From Gymnothorax reevesii (taxonomy: Eukaryota > Chordata > Actinopteri > Anguilliformes > Muraenidae): a stretch of 64,000 nt of DNA. Of this stretch, positions 32,601-45,994 are shown piece after piece. The notes below the pieces were generated by a model that searched no databases, was not told where the DNA came from, and was given only the letters and a program-made list of their open reading frames with translations. Both the position numbers and the translations under genes were made by a program. The DNA is taken from the NCBI GenBank assembly GCA_029721435.1, contig CM056574.1:33312001-33376000 (forward strand), read 5' to 3'. How positions within the stretch are numbered: the stretch's first letter is position 1; each line of letters opens with the position of its first letter.

Positions 32601-34955
32601 GATGGACAGCGGACAGGAGAGGGAGCAATCAGGGATAACGTTATATTCTACTCACGTCCACTCCTCTGATTCGCTCAAACACACCGACACGAGGGAAACT
32701 CTATCGGCCATGGCAAAGCAAATCAATACACGGACACACACAGCGATGAGTCATTTTCAGCTCAGACACACACACACAAACAGAAGGCAGAGCAACTTGG
32801 CAACTTGTAAAGTGCGCATTAGCACTGCCTTCTCTCTCCAGAGTAGCAGGCCTTTTCCCCTCACCTGGTAATAGGCGCTGTGACAGGTTTCAATGCCGGG
32901 CACTCGAGCAGACTGAGGAGGACGCGCCCCAGTCACAGTCGGCGACCTGTCCCCTCTCACAGCAGCTGAGTTTTATCTCACACATTATTTCCTCTCCTGC
33001 CCCTCCCCCCGTCCCCCCGAGACCAGGAAGACCGCAGTCAAAAAACAGCAGCCCCTGAACAAGCATCGCAACGGCAGATAGATGTTGTCTGCATCCTACC
33101 TGAATCACGGAGGTAATTTCCATTTACTGTGCGTGAATAGATCATGACATGTAAGAACCAATCCTCCCAAATTATAATGATCTTCATCTGTTCTTGGGAT
33201 TATACTGTAGATTTTGTTTTCATATAGACACATTCGTTGTTTCTGCAATGAGTCATCTTCAGTATCACAAAGAGCCGCAAAGCAGATTTAAGCAAAAATA
33301 GGCAGGTCGATAGAGAAAAGACCAAGATAAACGGGCACCTAATTTGTGATCAGTACATTGACCCCTCTAGCGCAAACAAGAAGCCAAATGCAGCATTGGA
33401 TCAATACTTTTGAACAGTCTGGCCTCAAGTTGTGATTCTTTTTTCTGCAGCTGTTCAGACAGTTGCGAAAACATCCAAGTTCCAACTTTTATTTTGTTTT
33501 GTCCACGTTTGCAAACTTGTCACATGCCTGATTGCCACCAACTTTGGCAAGGATGGTTTTGAGAGCACAACAACCAACTAGAAAATTATTAGTAGATAAT
33601 GCTTATGTGCAGCTGCCAAAACGCATACTTCATGGTGAAGGTACCAAACAGGAAGTGAGCCGTGTCTCAGCTTTGCATAGTTGTATCAGAGCCAAACTTA
33701 CTGTTCATGGATCCTAAAAGTTGTATGTAAAATTCCACCACTTGGGAGCCCCGTACCTGGAAACACTGACAATCACTCATGATGCTGATCATTAGGCAAT
33801 GGAGGTGGATATTTTAAACCAATGTTATATGGATCAAGCAGTAAAGGATCCTGAGTGGGGCATCAGGCCTTTGGCATAAGCCATTTTTGTTTTGGTCAGC
33901 AAACTTGGATTTTGTCCAAAACCTACAAGAACATGTCGTCTTAAAGCTATTGCGAATTCTTATGGAAATTTTATTTATTACATCAGTGTACCATTGTCTT
34001 TAATAGTCAGTTAAAGGATTTATTAACCCCTAAAACTCAATTTTTTGCTTGTTTTCCCTCAAATTGGTTCAACGTCAGAAAAGCATTTTTTCGCATTGTT
34101 GGACAAAGTCACGTCCATATTCTGGCTGCAGTGCTTCACTGATACAAAATACACCAAGTTTGTAACTCTGTTACCGCGTGACCTGGACCAATTATTATTA
34201 TAATAATTATCAGCACAGTAGAGAGTCACAGTAGTCATGGTCACCACAGGGGGTTTTCAGACAGCACGCAAGCCCAATAAAAGTGTCCCAGCACTCCCCA
34301 GGAGTGAATTTATGGTAGGATGGATCGGCACGGTGCCGTGGGGCCGGGGTTGGGGGACCCCGCACCTGGAACCCATTAATTGCAAGGAGAAGAAGAGATT
34401 TCATTTGGCTGTTCACTGACAGATCACACGCCATCCTCTCGGAAGAGGCAAAGAGAGGCAGAGTGACAGAGTGAAACAGAGAGCGAAATAAACGTGGTTG
34501 GCGGACGGGTAATACCTGATGGGGTGATGAAGGGCCCCACATCTCCACTAGTTGCTCAATGTGTGATACTAACGCTGACAGAGGAGCTGCTTTACAGCAG
34601 CGATGGGAGGACTTGAAGTCATTTAACAATCAGGACACCTCCGGCATTAGATCCTAATCACTACTCCAAATACCCAATCATTACATCCACTTGGCAGAAA
34701 CCCCCATCCGGAGTCACTTACAATCCATGCAAACTTAAAGGTGCATCCTCTTCAGTCGAACAAGCAACAGAGGTACACCTTGTATTCCCAGTGCAGCGAG
34801 AGTGCACGCATCATCATTCTACACTGCGGTGTTACAAGGTCGGCCACTTCCTAGATTTCTTCTTCCATTGTGGTTATTTGACATATTTAAGTGCTTCTGC
34901 TTATCCAGCTAATTTTAATACAAGACAAAGACAATGTGAGTGAAGACCAGCTTAT
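29681..34955. other. Presumed intron, no gene seen
   Basis: TG-rich patches occur at 29990-30030 and 30150-30310. 30331-30400 (minus) encodes a short KMFDFA string that I considered and rejected as a cfdp1 exon. 34230-34630 looks unique and could be a conserved non-coding element. No gene is supported. Confidence 0.45.
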
Positions 34956-35630
34956 AAACTAGGCTTATGCCATCGGAGGCGACGGCTGGGGGTATATCCC
35001 CGAACGCCCCTAATCCTACAATTCCCCAATCCTTGAATAGACCTTGAATAGACTTTCATTTGAAGTTAATTTCAGGTCAATAGGACAAATGGTTCTGAAG
35101 ATATGGCCAAAATGGTAATTTTTCCATCACAAAGCGCCACCTGATGGCAAAATATTGAACCATCATGTGACACGTTGTGAAGCCACGACCTTGCAGTTGC
35201 ACATAGTTTCATGTCAATTGGAAAAACAGTTCCAAAGATATAGCAAAAATGGTGAAAAATGGCAAAAATGGCAAGCTCCACCTTGAGTCAAAATTTTGAA
35301 CAAAACAGGTAAAATGTCATTGTGGGACACAACCTCAGGTCATGACCTTTCATTTGCACTTGATTTGAGGTGAGGTGAATCGGACAAATATTTCCAGAGA
35401 TATGATAAAAAACAGTAATTTTTTTCAGTTTTTGGCCCCTGGTGGCCAATCTAGAAATCATAAATTGTCCAAAATCGAATCAGTTCTTCCTCTTTATGAT
35501 ACTTACTTAGATGCGAAACTTGAAATTTCTAATTGAAATATTACTGAAGTTATCGCGTTAACACGTAGTGCGGTGGCGGCGGCGGTCGGACCAAAAACAT
35601 AATATCCCCAGAACGCTATTCGGCGATATA
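34956..35630 (+). mobile_element. Interspersed repeat family A, copy 1
   Basis: It starts AAACTAGGCTTATGCC and GGGGGTATATCCCCGAACGC. It then contains about three ~150 bp units, each with TTTCATTTG..TT.A....AGGTCAAT.GGACAAAT, a TT.C..A.GATAT..C.AAAA.GGT block and a CACCTGATGGC-like block. It ends GGTCGGACCAAAAACATAAT. Further copies lie at 55947-56241 and 60909-61590. No open frame is preserved and I cannot name the family. Confidence 0.85.
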
Positions 35631-35668
35631 ATGATCATTTCATTTACTGAAGGTTAAGAATTATTCAT

Positions 35669-36051
35669 TACCTGCATCAACCATGTGAAAATATTGGTTT
35701 AAATATAATAACACTAATAATAATTTATAATAATATAAATAAAATAGATATTTCCCCCCTAAACCTACCGATTGGTTGAGCCACCCTTGGCAGCAAAAAC
35801 TGCGATTAAATGTTTGCAGTAACTGGCAATGGGTGTTTAACATTGCACTGGAGGAATTTTGACCCACTCCTCTTTGCAGAATTGTTTTGATTCCACAAAA
35901 GGCCATTCCCTTCAATAGATAAAATCATTTTTAAAACTGCATTTTGTACTTATTTGGTTTATTTTTGTCAAATATTAAAATCAGTGTGACAAATATCCAG
36001 AAAATAGATTTAACAAAAGGAAGGGGCAAATATTTTTTTCACAGCACTGTA
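35669..36051 (-). pseudogene. Tc1-like element, internally deleted
   Basis: TA lies at both outer edges (35669-35670, 36050-36051). The right end reads TTTTTTCACAGCACTGTA, the typical terminus of a fish Tc1-like family. The minus strand keeps only the transposase C-terminus (KGMAFCGIKTILQRGVGQNS.., LLQTFNRSFCCQGW), matching the family's FCKEEWAKI..R..A..AAKGG ending in degraded form. The 5' inverted repeat joins almost directly to this fragment, so most of the gene is missing. Confidence 0.78.
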
Positions 36052-36676
36052 GCTCAGAATGCTAGTTTATCCATCCCAACACAGGCACAAATTATAACCT
36101 AGAAGACATAAATATGTGCACAGGCAACATACTTTTTTTCCAATGGCCATTTTACGTTCAAGCAGCCATGTAATGGTAGAAATGGGCGATGGCCAGAAAA
36201 GGACAACTTGTAACTGGAAAGAGAGATAAAAGCATGAAATCAAAGAGTGAGGAACTGGATAAAAAAAAAAAAAACCACAGAACAAGTAAATGCCAATGAA
36301 GTGGATTTGAGTTTGACAATGAGGAGGAGACACCATGTGATCTCCGGGGCCCTCATTTCTGCATCCGACAGCCCAGCATCTCTCCCATGTGCTGCGCCTG
36401 ACAGCCATTATGGCTCGCTGCAATCTATGGGGAGGCACATGTCGGATACACACTGTCCCAACAGCGCAATTCATCTCAGCCCTGCCCTGCTAGCACGCAG
36501 CCTACAGACAGATACACAACCCCCAACGTTCAGTCAGACAGTCTCACAGATGCGCATATACTCTGAACCAAGTTCAAACTGTTAACCATGCACACAGTCA
36601 CGCGTAAACGAAAACACAGATATAGATTCACTAATAATATACATACACATGCACAGGAAGACATACTCATACGCGC

Positions 36677-37280
36677 TAGAGGTGTAACGATGCGGTGGGG
36701 TCACGATACGATACATATCCTGATACACGGGTCGCAATATGATACGTATCGCGATATACTACAAATTATTTTACAGCCGATTTTCTTTCTACTTGCAAGT
36801 AAGCAGCAACACTGAAAGATTTCCTCCAGACAAAGCTTTTGAAGTTTATTAAAACAAAGGAATACAGTTAGTTTACCTTCAGGTGCCACTGTGTGTTTAC
36901 TGTTCAGGTCGATGTCTTCGACTTAGAAAACTGATAAAAGCTGAATAGGTCTCCACTACTATTCACAAGAAGAAACAGTCATATTGCTAACTACTTATCA
37001 TTAGAAGTCAACTTGAAGTCTGGAAACAACCGCACACAAGTAGAAACAACACTTCAACAAATTGTACTCGGAGCAATGCAATCACGTGGAATATGAGACA
37101 GGCCACTACATTCTTATTTAAAGAGATGGACAAAGTTTCAATTTCTGGGTTCTACAAAAATATGTGGACTACTTTAAAAAGCCTTGTGTATCCCGATACG
37201 CATCCTCCGAACCGATGTATCGTATCGGAGGCTCTGTATCGGGACACGATACAGAGCATCGGCGTATTGTTACACCACCA
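36677..37280. mobile_element. hAT-like non-autonomous element, 604 bp
   Basis: It starts TAGAGGTGTAACGATGC and ends GTATTGTTACACCACCA. Flanks are ATACGCGC and CAACGCGC, an 8 bp duplication with 6 matches. CGATACGATAC and CGATACAGAGC-type repeats cluster near both ends. It has no transposase. Confidence 0.75.
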
Positions 37281-37480
37281 CAACGCGCACATGCAGACAC
37301 ATGCCCAAACAGCCTATATTACAGACTGCTTACTATTCGAAAAGTTGTTTTGCTATTATTTATTTAAATTATTCTTAACTTCTAAACAAACACAGATGTG
37401 GGTAGAATCACACATGTAAGCAGGCAAGTCTGTGCGTATGCACAGATGCACCCAAACACACACACACAATTTTGTGTAAC

Positions 37481-37700
37481 TTCAATTATGAGGACACTGC
37501 ATTGACTAACATTCATTGTGTACAGCTTTTCCCAAACTGTAACTGAATCATGACCAACCCTACCCGAACCCTTACTGTAACCGTAACCCTAACTTTAACC
37601 AATTAGACGTAATCCTCCGTAGTCCTGAGTGAAGACCACTCAAAATGTCCTTACAATGTATGTGCGTTCTCAAGAGTTGGTTCACACAAGTAGAGGTATC
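37481..37700. repeat. Fish repeat with degenerate CCCTAA-like core, copy 1
   Basis: GAGGACACTGCATTGACTAA is followed by CCAACCCTACCCGAACCC, CGTAACCCTAACTTTAACC and then AAAATGTCCTTACAATGTAT. This layout (GGACATT.., degenerate AACCCTAA, ATGTCCT.ACAA) is that of a common teleost dispersed repeat. A second copy in reverse lies at about 45995-46290. Confidence 0.65.
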
Positions 37701-40700
37701 CAAGCCCACATACACAAGCGCATGCACCCAGAATTGGTGACCGTGAGTTATGCGAGAGCTGCATATTTGTGTACGATGCCAGGGACGAGAGTTCTGAGGT
37801 AAATGGACCCATTACTCAACAGGGATCCAGGAAACGAGCGTCTCGCCGGAAAATACCACTTCATCCTCAGCTGCTTTCACCAGGGGAATAACACATACTT
37901 TCACACACACACATATATGCACACACACACACACGAAACCTCAGGGAGAGGCTGACAGACCACAATAAACACTGGTTCAACAGACACACACACACAAATA
38001 TAAATAGAGAACCCAGAATTAGCCCTCCTTCCCCAGCCAGTTGTCAGGGTGAAGGGCAACAGGCTCTCCTCACATACAAAGGAAAAAAAACAGACACACA
38101 AACCCCCCGGGTCAGTGTAACTGATAGCAGAGTTAATCACTGGATGCCATTCTGTGCCTTTCTATCCTCCACTTCCAAATTGTGGGAAAGTTGTCAGAAA
38201 CCCTAATTTCCCCCATGTGAGGTCTATTTTATGTTGGGGGGGGGGGGGGGGGTGCTGCTGTTCACACGGAATTTCAGCAGGAGCCCATAGGCCATAGACA
38301 ATCCCAACGTTCCCGTTCCCCCCTTGCCCGAGCCTTGATGTAGGGCGCAGGTCACACAGGAAGTCCCCAAGGAGCTAATGGATGGGAACTTCCTGTCCAT
38401 CTGACAGCGCTTAGCCATGACTGAGACTCCCCCCCCACACATTTGGCTTCTGGATCCAAAGTGGTAACTAATACAAAAAGCTAGCCACTTATTTCCCAAG
38501 TCTGGAACAACGGAGGGCCAATAGCCACCAATATGGAGCCAACAGACAGCTGAGATTTCCTATGTAGAGACTCTGATGCTCTATGTTCCCAGCGCTGGGT
38601 CAGCGGTGAATCCTGATTTGCAGTCATTAGGCCCTGACTGCCCAGCCACCATCCTTGGCAGGGGCCCCTTCTCGCCCCGCGAAGCCAGTCGTTCCCACGG
38701 TGAGAGTGGCCATCGAATTCACACGAGAATAAACAAGCAGCTAAGGATATTTTGACTTGAAAGTGAGTGCAACACCACTCCCCACCTTCTCACACAAAAG
38801 AGGACCAAACTGTGCAAAAGTGACCATTCCTGGGATAACGTAAAGTAAAAAAAGCTAAAATAAAGTACAAAATTGTCACAAAAATAATGATATTGAGCTC
38901 CTAATGCATCTAATTTTGGCAGGACAAGCAGACTGACTGCATGATGCTTCTCCACTAACATCAGAGAAGCTTGGTTAAGAGATAATGAGGGAATACTTGC
39001 TAGCGAGCCAGTAAGCATTTGCTCATTATAGCTAGTTAGCTCATTAGGTTGGAAAACAGACCCAACTTCATAACTGTGTGCCTATTGCTCCCTCAATGCA
39101 ACCAATATACTGCCCCATAAGCTAGGCTCACACCAAGTAGTATTGGTTGTATCGTTTTTCGAGCTACATATCATGCAGTTTGACGAAGCCACGCTAATAT
39201 GCTTCAGAAGACATCAGGATGATACACAATCAGACCCAAGTCAGAGATTGCCCCATTGACATTTATAATGCACCAAGTACATGCTGCTTTGAATAAAATT
39301 ATTCATCTTATAAATGTGAAGTAGTGCAATGGAGAGGGAGGTTACATCAACACAACCATGAGTGAAATTACTGGGATGGGCAATTTGTCCTTTTAACAAG
39401 TCTAAAGCAATCTCAACACTGCCAGGAACCACCAAAAGAAACGCTGAATATACGATAACATCTTCCATTTTTGGTTTTGTAAAACCTTGGTCTCCAAACC
39501 AACCCCCACACATCAGCCCTTATTACATCACATTGATTTGGGTTTTTAAACACATGACTGGAACATTCCATGCTGCCAGCCTCAAAGGATCAAGGGGATT
39601 ACGGCATGAACGTCAGCTCAATAACCCCCCCCACCCCACCCCTCCGCTGCGTTTAGAAAGGTGTAGCTACATTCTACACCAGTGCGGCAGACGGCACATC
39701 ATACGTTGCCTCGCAACCCCTAGAGACGAACGCGCAATTCACTGGCACCAACCTTCTCTCAATAACAGGCAAAAATACCGGGAGCCATTATAAAAATGCG
39801 AGCGCGGCAACTAAAATGTAGCCTCTTGCCAACGCGTAATAACTAATTCCACAAGGCTATCAAATGGTCGGGGGGAAACAATGACAGGCTCTGAAATAAT
39901 CCACAAAGAGTTTTTATTTAACTTTTCCTTGAGTTAAATTTAACAAGGCCTGAACCTGATGCTGCCAATAGCTTGACTTTTTTTTTTTTTTTTTCCTGGT
40001 TCACTTTCAAAAGTAAGCAGAGGAAGGTAACAGTTTAACCCGAGCATTGCCTTAGGGTCAAAAATCACTTTAACTGCAGGGAAAACCCCTGAAATGTATT
40101 TCACAGCATGAAATCTGAGGACTTTTCATGGAATGGCCCAACCATTAGAAGAATTACATACCGCCCTTTTCCACAGACTTCAAAAATCGGTGCACCATCT
40201 GGATACTAAGGTTTCACTCTTTTTGAATCCCGCAGTAATGGACTGAAAAATTGTAATCAAAGTTAAACCCCATATATGTATTACAGCAAAAAGTCAGTCA
40301 TGATGTGTGTCATGACATAGCCTGAAGAAAAACATTCTCACTGGACTGCGAGAGAAAACAGCAATAGCCGATTTATTGATGAATGACAGGTTGTTCACAC
40401 AGGAAAACCATTGATCAGGGGATTGAAATTGAATGAAAAAGCCTCAGTAAGGGCTGGGGGTCTGGCAAGGGAGTTATTTTTGACCGTGTGGACAAAATGC
40501 CTGCAGAAATTTAAGACTACAAGAGGACTAAATACACTTAAGCTGGATGCTGTCAGACAAAATGGGCACCACTATCCCACCTATTTTGTCACCATCTGCT
40601 ACCAACCAATAAATTAAACAGTGCCAGCACAAATCTTTCTCCCCTTACTATTTCACACCCGACTACTCCAATATTCTGCAGTAGACATCGAAAACAGAAA

Positions 40701-43700
40701 TACTGTCCAAATACTTATGGACCTGGTTGTGCAAGACAATGAAACAATGTGGCGACAGACATACGCCATGCAAAAAAGTCACATCTAAATACACGACATG
40801 GGCAAATAGGGGCCACTGGCTGACTCTACGGCCTAAATACAGGAGTACTTGTCTGCCAATTTTGTCCTTGAAAGGCATTTTCGTCCTGGAAAATTGCGGC
40901 ATAACCGGAGAAGTCCCCACAGTACCAAAAGGGTAATTAGCTACTGTGTATGCCACCCAATTATAGCCCTTTTTTAGCCACAGAGTGCCAAAGTCAACCC
41001 TTCTGAACATAGCCACTTGAGCTAGAAACTTCCAGAAGGGGATCAAGCGTTCCAGTCATGGCGGAGGTGTCACCAAACATGATTCGCAATCAAGTGGACA
41101 AAGAAGAAGAATATTTTTAGTGTCAAAAAATGTCATCATTGAAATGAACAATAATTTAAATGACAAGCGTTATCGAAGGAGCAATTCGATTCTTTGTGTG
41201 TAATGACTGTACACTCAAATGCTCCTCCTCCCATATTCCATACTGACTGGATAGACTTTGGAAAACATTTAATTTTATTTTTTCAAAAGAATAAAGGAAT
41301 AAAGAAGGCCTGTATACTTATGGCAGAAAGAGGGAATAAAAAGACTGGGAATATAAGATGCTTGAATAACTCGCTTATTCGCGTCAGGATACCAGAGCAG
41401 GACTAAATTAAATTCCTTTTCTTCTTTTGCGGTCATGCGACACCCCCAACAGCCAAGACTCAGGCTGTACCTTGATTGATTTTCCCGGCTGATCACAGCG
41501 TTTCCCTAAGGCAGCAAGAGCAGCAGGAATATTAAGCCCTGATTGGTTGCCACAGACGCAACCACGCCCACCCTGCCTGAGGGTGATGGCAGTAGAGTAA
41601 GACAATAACGCAGGTGGTAAAAAGACAAGTCAGGCTAACGGAGCACTCCTTCAGTGAAAGTGCTGACTAGCCACAGTATCTTCCAGGCTAACAGGAGCAC
41701 CTGAACAAAAGAATCAAATTTACTTCAGTCACTAATGGACTGAATTAATGCAAAAACGCGGAGCCAATGACTAGGGAAGCCAATGCAACCATTTCACCCA
41801 CGGACAAACAGGGTAGACTAGGAGAGATTACAAACTTCCTCACAAGTTCTGGACAAAGTCTTTCCAAAGACCGTATTCTAAAGGCATTTTACTCTGGTTC
41901 CATCAGAGGGAGTCACGACAAGGGTCGCTAACATGCTAGTGCTAACATGTCTCCAGAGTTGGGGGGAGAGGGAGGGGGCAGAAAGCCTCTCTTTGGAGCT
42001 CTCACTGCTCTCACATTTCAAACACTGTTTTCACACTCTCTCATAATGACCGTGCGGTAATTAACACTTTCTGGTGAAACGCTCATAACGGCCGTGCTGA
42101 AAACACCGCCGCTTGCCTGACCTCAGCTCCGGGCATTAAACACCACCAAAAATGCACTACAGCGCCAACACAAACAGACATAGCCCTAAACAAACACAGA
42201 GAAAGGTAGTCAGCAGATGCACATAAAGGCAAAAGGAAGCCCTCCCCTTCCACTTTTTGGTCACATGACCCTTAGCAGGGCAATCTGTCACCAGCTCCTT
42301 CACTGATGCCTTGTTAGACTAATTACCCGCTAATGACATGACTCTCAGTAATCACCACTGCTATCCACATGTAAGTGAAAGCCTGTGAACAACTGGTCAC
42401 CCCATACCTTTAATCTGACCTTCTAACCCCATAGACATGGACATGTTGAGGGACCTCCACAACTGAGACCCAGAAATTTATCCTGAGCACTGGTGTTCGC
42501 AATCCGCCTGCACCAGCCACATAGAAAATTCTGCTCCACAGCCATTTCTAACCCCTTCCCTGAAGGTACCGGTGAGCAAGTACTGCCAAAAACTGCCCCC
42601 AACTGAAAGAACATAAGGTGCAAGGCCAAAAACTGTCCTCTCATTTAAACTGAGCGGACAGAGGGAACATTATGTGTACCGCCAGATACTACTCTGAGAC
42701 AGGCCAGAGGGTTTAGCGAGTTCTCTGCTAAATACTGGCCCTGAGCGTAACACCATATCACTAGAATGCAAGAGAAGACAAAAAGGACTCAGAGAGAAAG
42801 TGAGAAAGACAGTAAGTGGAGATATACTTTTGGCCAAATCAACAAAACTGCCATGCTGTTCAAACACTATGTTGTTCACAATATTTTAGTGTGGATATTA
42901 ATAGGATAGATGATGTATTTATTTCTGTGGCTAGTGCTCCAATACAAAGAGACTTATGGGGAGAAAGCAAGGGGTGCATCTTATGATCTATTATGCATCA
43001 AATATAGGCATACGTGCACATCAGCACCAGAGCAGATTATGCAATTGGAATAATCCTGAACATGTGCAGACTGTATTAATGGGAAGCCTATTATAACAGA
43101 AGTTACACAAGACCTTTTCAGGAGCAAAAAATTTTAAACAAAACAACATTTGAAACAAATTAAGAGGGACATATTGGTTTTCAGACCATGAAGTGACAGC
43201 AAGAGGAGAAGATACCAAAAAAAATTACCGAGCATCAAAATAGACCGAGTGGTTGCTATGGCTACAAAATGAAAACAAAGGCTAATATCTGGCAGCATAA
43301 TATATGAACCCTCATGAACCATATGTATGTGTCTGCATGCATACTATGCCCACACTCAAATACACATACACATACGCAAAAAAAGAGAATGATTGCTTAT
43401 TTCTTAACTTTGAACACTCACATTTTATTTTTAGCTCTGAGATGGCTCTAAAATTAGAAACCCACAGCAATGAGTCAACTGCATATGGAATCTATTAGGC
43501 TTCTTTGATGCATGCATGTGCGCACAAGCACACACAAACACACATGCACACGCACAGTCACGCACACACAGCCACAGCAGAGTGAGCAGATTTTAAGAAA
43601 GTAATTCATCATTATGAACCATCCAGAGGAGAGAAACCCTAAAGACTCAACAGTCAGAACAGTCAGCTCTGTGTTCTTACCATCAAAGGTTATGGGCCCC

Positions 43701-45060
43701 AATATCATACCTTCAAAAAGGAAAACATCCATCAGTACATTATTCATGACTTTGCATATTGTATAGCCCAGTTTTGTTGTACCGTGAATAGCAATAAAGG
43801 CATTTGTGTCACAATGGGTTGAACGGCACATGAGATGATGTGTCAATGAGAACAGCTGGTGCCATTTGTGTCACAAACCTCTTTTGCATTTTAAATCACC
43901 CAGATTCCATTTTTAACAGATATCGTCACTTTATGGTGGTTTCATGCAAATTAATCCCAGCCAACGGAGCTGTTCACAAATTACTGCGTGTCATCAGTAC
44001 CATTTGCTTTCCCTTCTTAATTCTCACATTTGTAGTGTACCTTTTAAATAATGCCTACAAAGCGGAGTGAGGTTTAACGGAAAAGGTTATTTTTACACGA
44101 GAATATATATATTCTATATAATATATTCTTCATCCGGTGGGAAATACTATTAAATGCAGTCTCGCTCTTGTCCATGAGCTTTCTTTTGTATATGGGAAGG
44201 TTTAATTGGCCCAAATTTTTTCATACAAAACACTATAACTGTTGAGCTGACCCCGATCCTCCCAAACAATCAAATCAGTTTCCTCTCAACAGCAGTGTTT
44301 CAGGCAGAACCTGTGAAAGTAACGAGCCTGTTTTTCATCTGACATTGCGAAATTGCCAGTTTGCCATTGGGCTAACACACTGGTTTCAAAGGGAGTTACT
44401 GTGGCTAATCTGATTTGCCTTAATGGAAGCAAACCTGACCACAGCAACAAGTAATGAATCTGTCTAAGACCAACCCTTTTGACAACAATGCTGGAGTGAG
44501 ATACGGCAAGTTTTGATTTGCGATACTGTTAGCAACTGCATTTCTCAATCGCATTCAGGTCATTAAATTACAAGCCCCAAGTTGCCATAGTATTTAACGT
44601 AAAGAGCAAAATACACAGAGTATATTCAACACGTGCATCTTTGAATATGCGGGCCTTTTGCACACCTCTTAGTGAACACTAATGGATTATAAACAATCAC
44701 CAAGGAAATTCTACAACTAGATACCAACTGTAAGTCCACAAAGCAAAAAAGTGGACAGGAGTGTAGTAATTGACTACCTCAAGCCTATAGCAAAACTCTT
44801 GCCTTCTCTCCACAAGCAAGAAACTGTTGTCACTCTGAAGCTGCGGACTTCTGTGGTCCTGGGACAGGATCCAACTGAGTCTTCTCATTAAACACATAAT
44901 TCCATAGCATAACTTTTGAATCTACACTATAAAACATGACTTACTATCTTGGCAGGATCACTAACCCTGAGAGACTTACACAGCGTAAACTCTTAAATAC
45001 CATCCACTTGCCTGGCACGATATTTACTGAGGTGATTCAGATCAAGGAGGCAGTAAAATC
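37701..45060. other. Presumed intron, no gene seen
   Basis: Contains (CA)n at about 37900-38000, a T18 run near 39979-39996, a Tc1-type terminus (TACTGTCCAAATACTTATGG at 40701-40720), CA-rich 43520-43570 and an AT patch at 44103-44127. Open frames such as 39241-39513 (minus) and 39362-39793 (plus) have no recognised family. Confidence 0.45.
38236..38252 (+). repeat. G17 homopolymer
   Basis: Seventeen consecutive G. It is a possible intramolecular G-quadruplex and a likely sequencing or length hot spot. Confidence 0.95.
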
Positions 45061-45064
45061 TTTG

Positions 45065-45765
45065 ACAAAAAACCTCTAAATTTTAATTATTGTGATATCA
45101 TAAGAAAACATAATATTTCTAACCTTGACAGTTACCAAATTTTTGAGGACGCCTGTCTTGTTTTTAAAGTTTTTTAATGGACTTGCCCCACCACCATTAA
45201 ATAATTTTATTCATAAAAAATGCAAAAATGCAATAACAACTAGAGCACAAACTAGGGGAGACTGCTATATGCCTCGGCGCAGAACTAAATTTAGTCAAGC
45301 TGTGGCGTCCGTCAGAGGCGCACATTCCTGGAACAATTTACCAATACATATCAGAAACTGTGACAGCTATGCAACCTTTAAAAAAAGAGCTTAAACATTG
45401 GTTAAAATCACACCAGTTATGCATGCATGTATAATATCTGTTTATTCCTATGCCCAAACCCGGGGGCATCCCGTTCACTCCGCATTTTAACTACAATATA
45501 CATAGTTGTGTTAATTGTAATGTTGTGAATGTGTGTTGGACGCAACAATACCGTTCCCCCCCTTGGGCTTTTCGGTCAGGTGTTCTGTTGTTTGGAAAAC
45601 TTGTATATATTTTTTTTCTTTCTTGTAAGTTCCTGCCTTAGGACTGCGGATGAAATTTAGCTATTGTGCTAATTCCGGCATATTTACATTGGCGCATACT
45701 GCTGATATGTTGATTAATGTGCATTGTCCTAATTCAATAAACTCAATAAATAAATAAATAAAATC
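45065..45765 (+). pseudogene. LINE 3' end: reverse-transcriptase C-terminus and tail
   Basis: The plus strand reads ISNLDSYQIFEDACLVFKVF, shifts frame in a T-run near 45174, then continues NGLAPPPLNNFI and RRRTKFSQAVASVRG, then SWNNLPIHIRN..SYATFKK. It shifts again in an A-run near 45382 into KHWLKSHQLCMHV and a stop. This is the classic LINE C-terminal pattern (FK.LNGLAP.., R..TKF....R....WN.LP..IR....FK..LK). A 3'UTR with GGACTGCGGATGAAATTAG-like sequence ends in (AATA)n at 45734-45762. The clade (L2, Rex or Tx1) is uncertain. Confidence 0.85.
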
Positions 45766-45994
45766 AAAGATCCCGGGTCCTGCTCACTGCTTCGGGTATA
45801 CCAGCAAGGGAATCACCAAGGAACTTAAAATCCCCAACACGTGATTACACACAAACGTTTTGGAGTAAACAGCAGCTTCTGTCACCATTCTTTCAATGTA
45901 CTTGGTTTTTCATCATAATAGTAATTTGAATAATGTCCAAATTTGCAGTTAATAAATAACCTTGAAATTAAGAGCGTGGATGTGTGCGTGTTCA

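Noticed and set aside
34210..34629. 139-codon minus-strand frame
   Set aside because: No domain is recognised. The sequence looks more like conserved non-coding DNA, which I cannot test.
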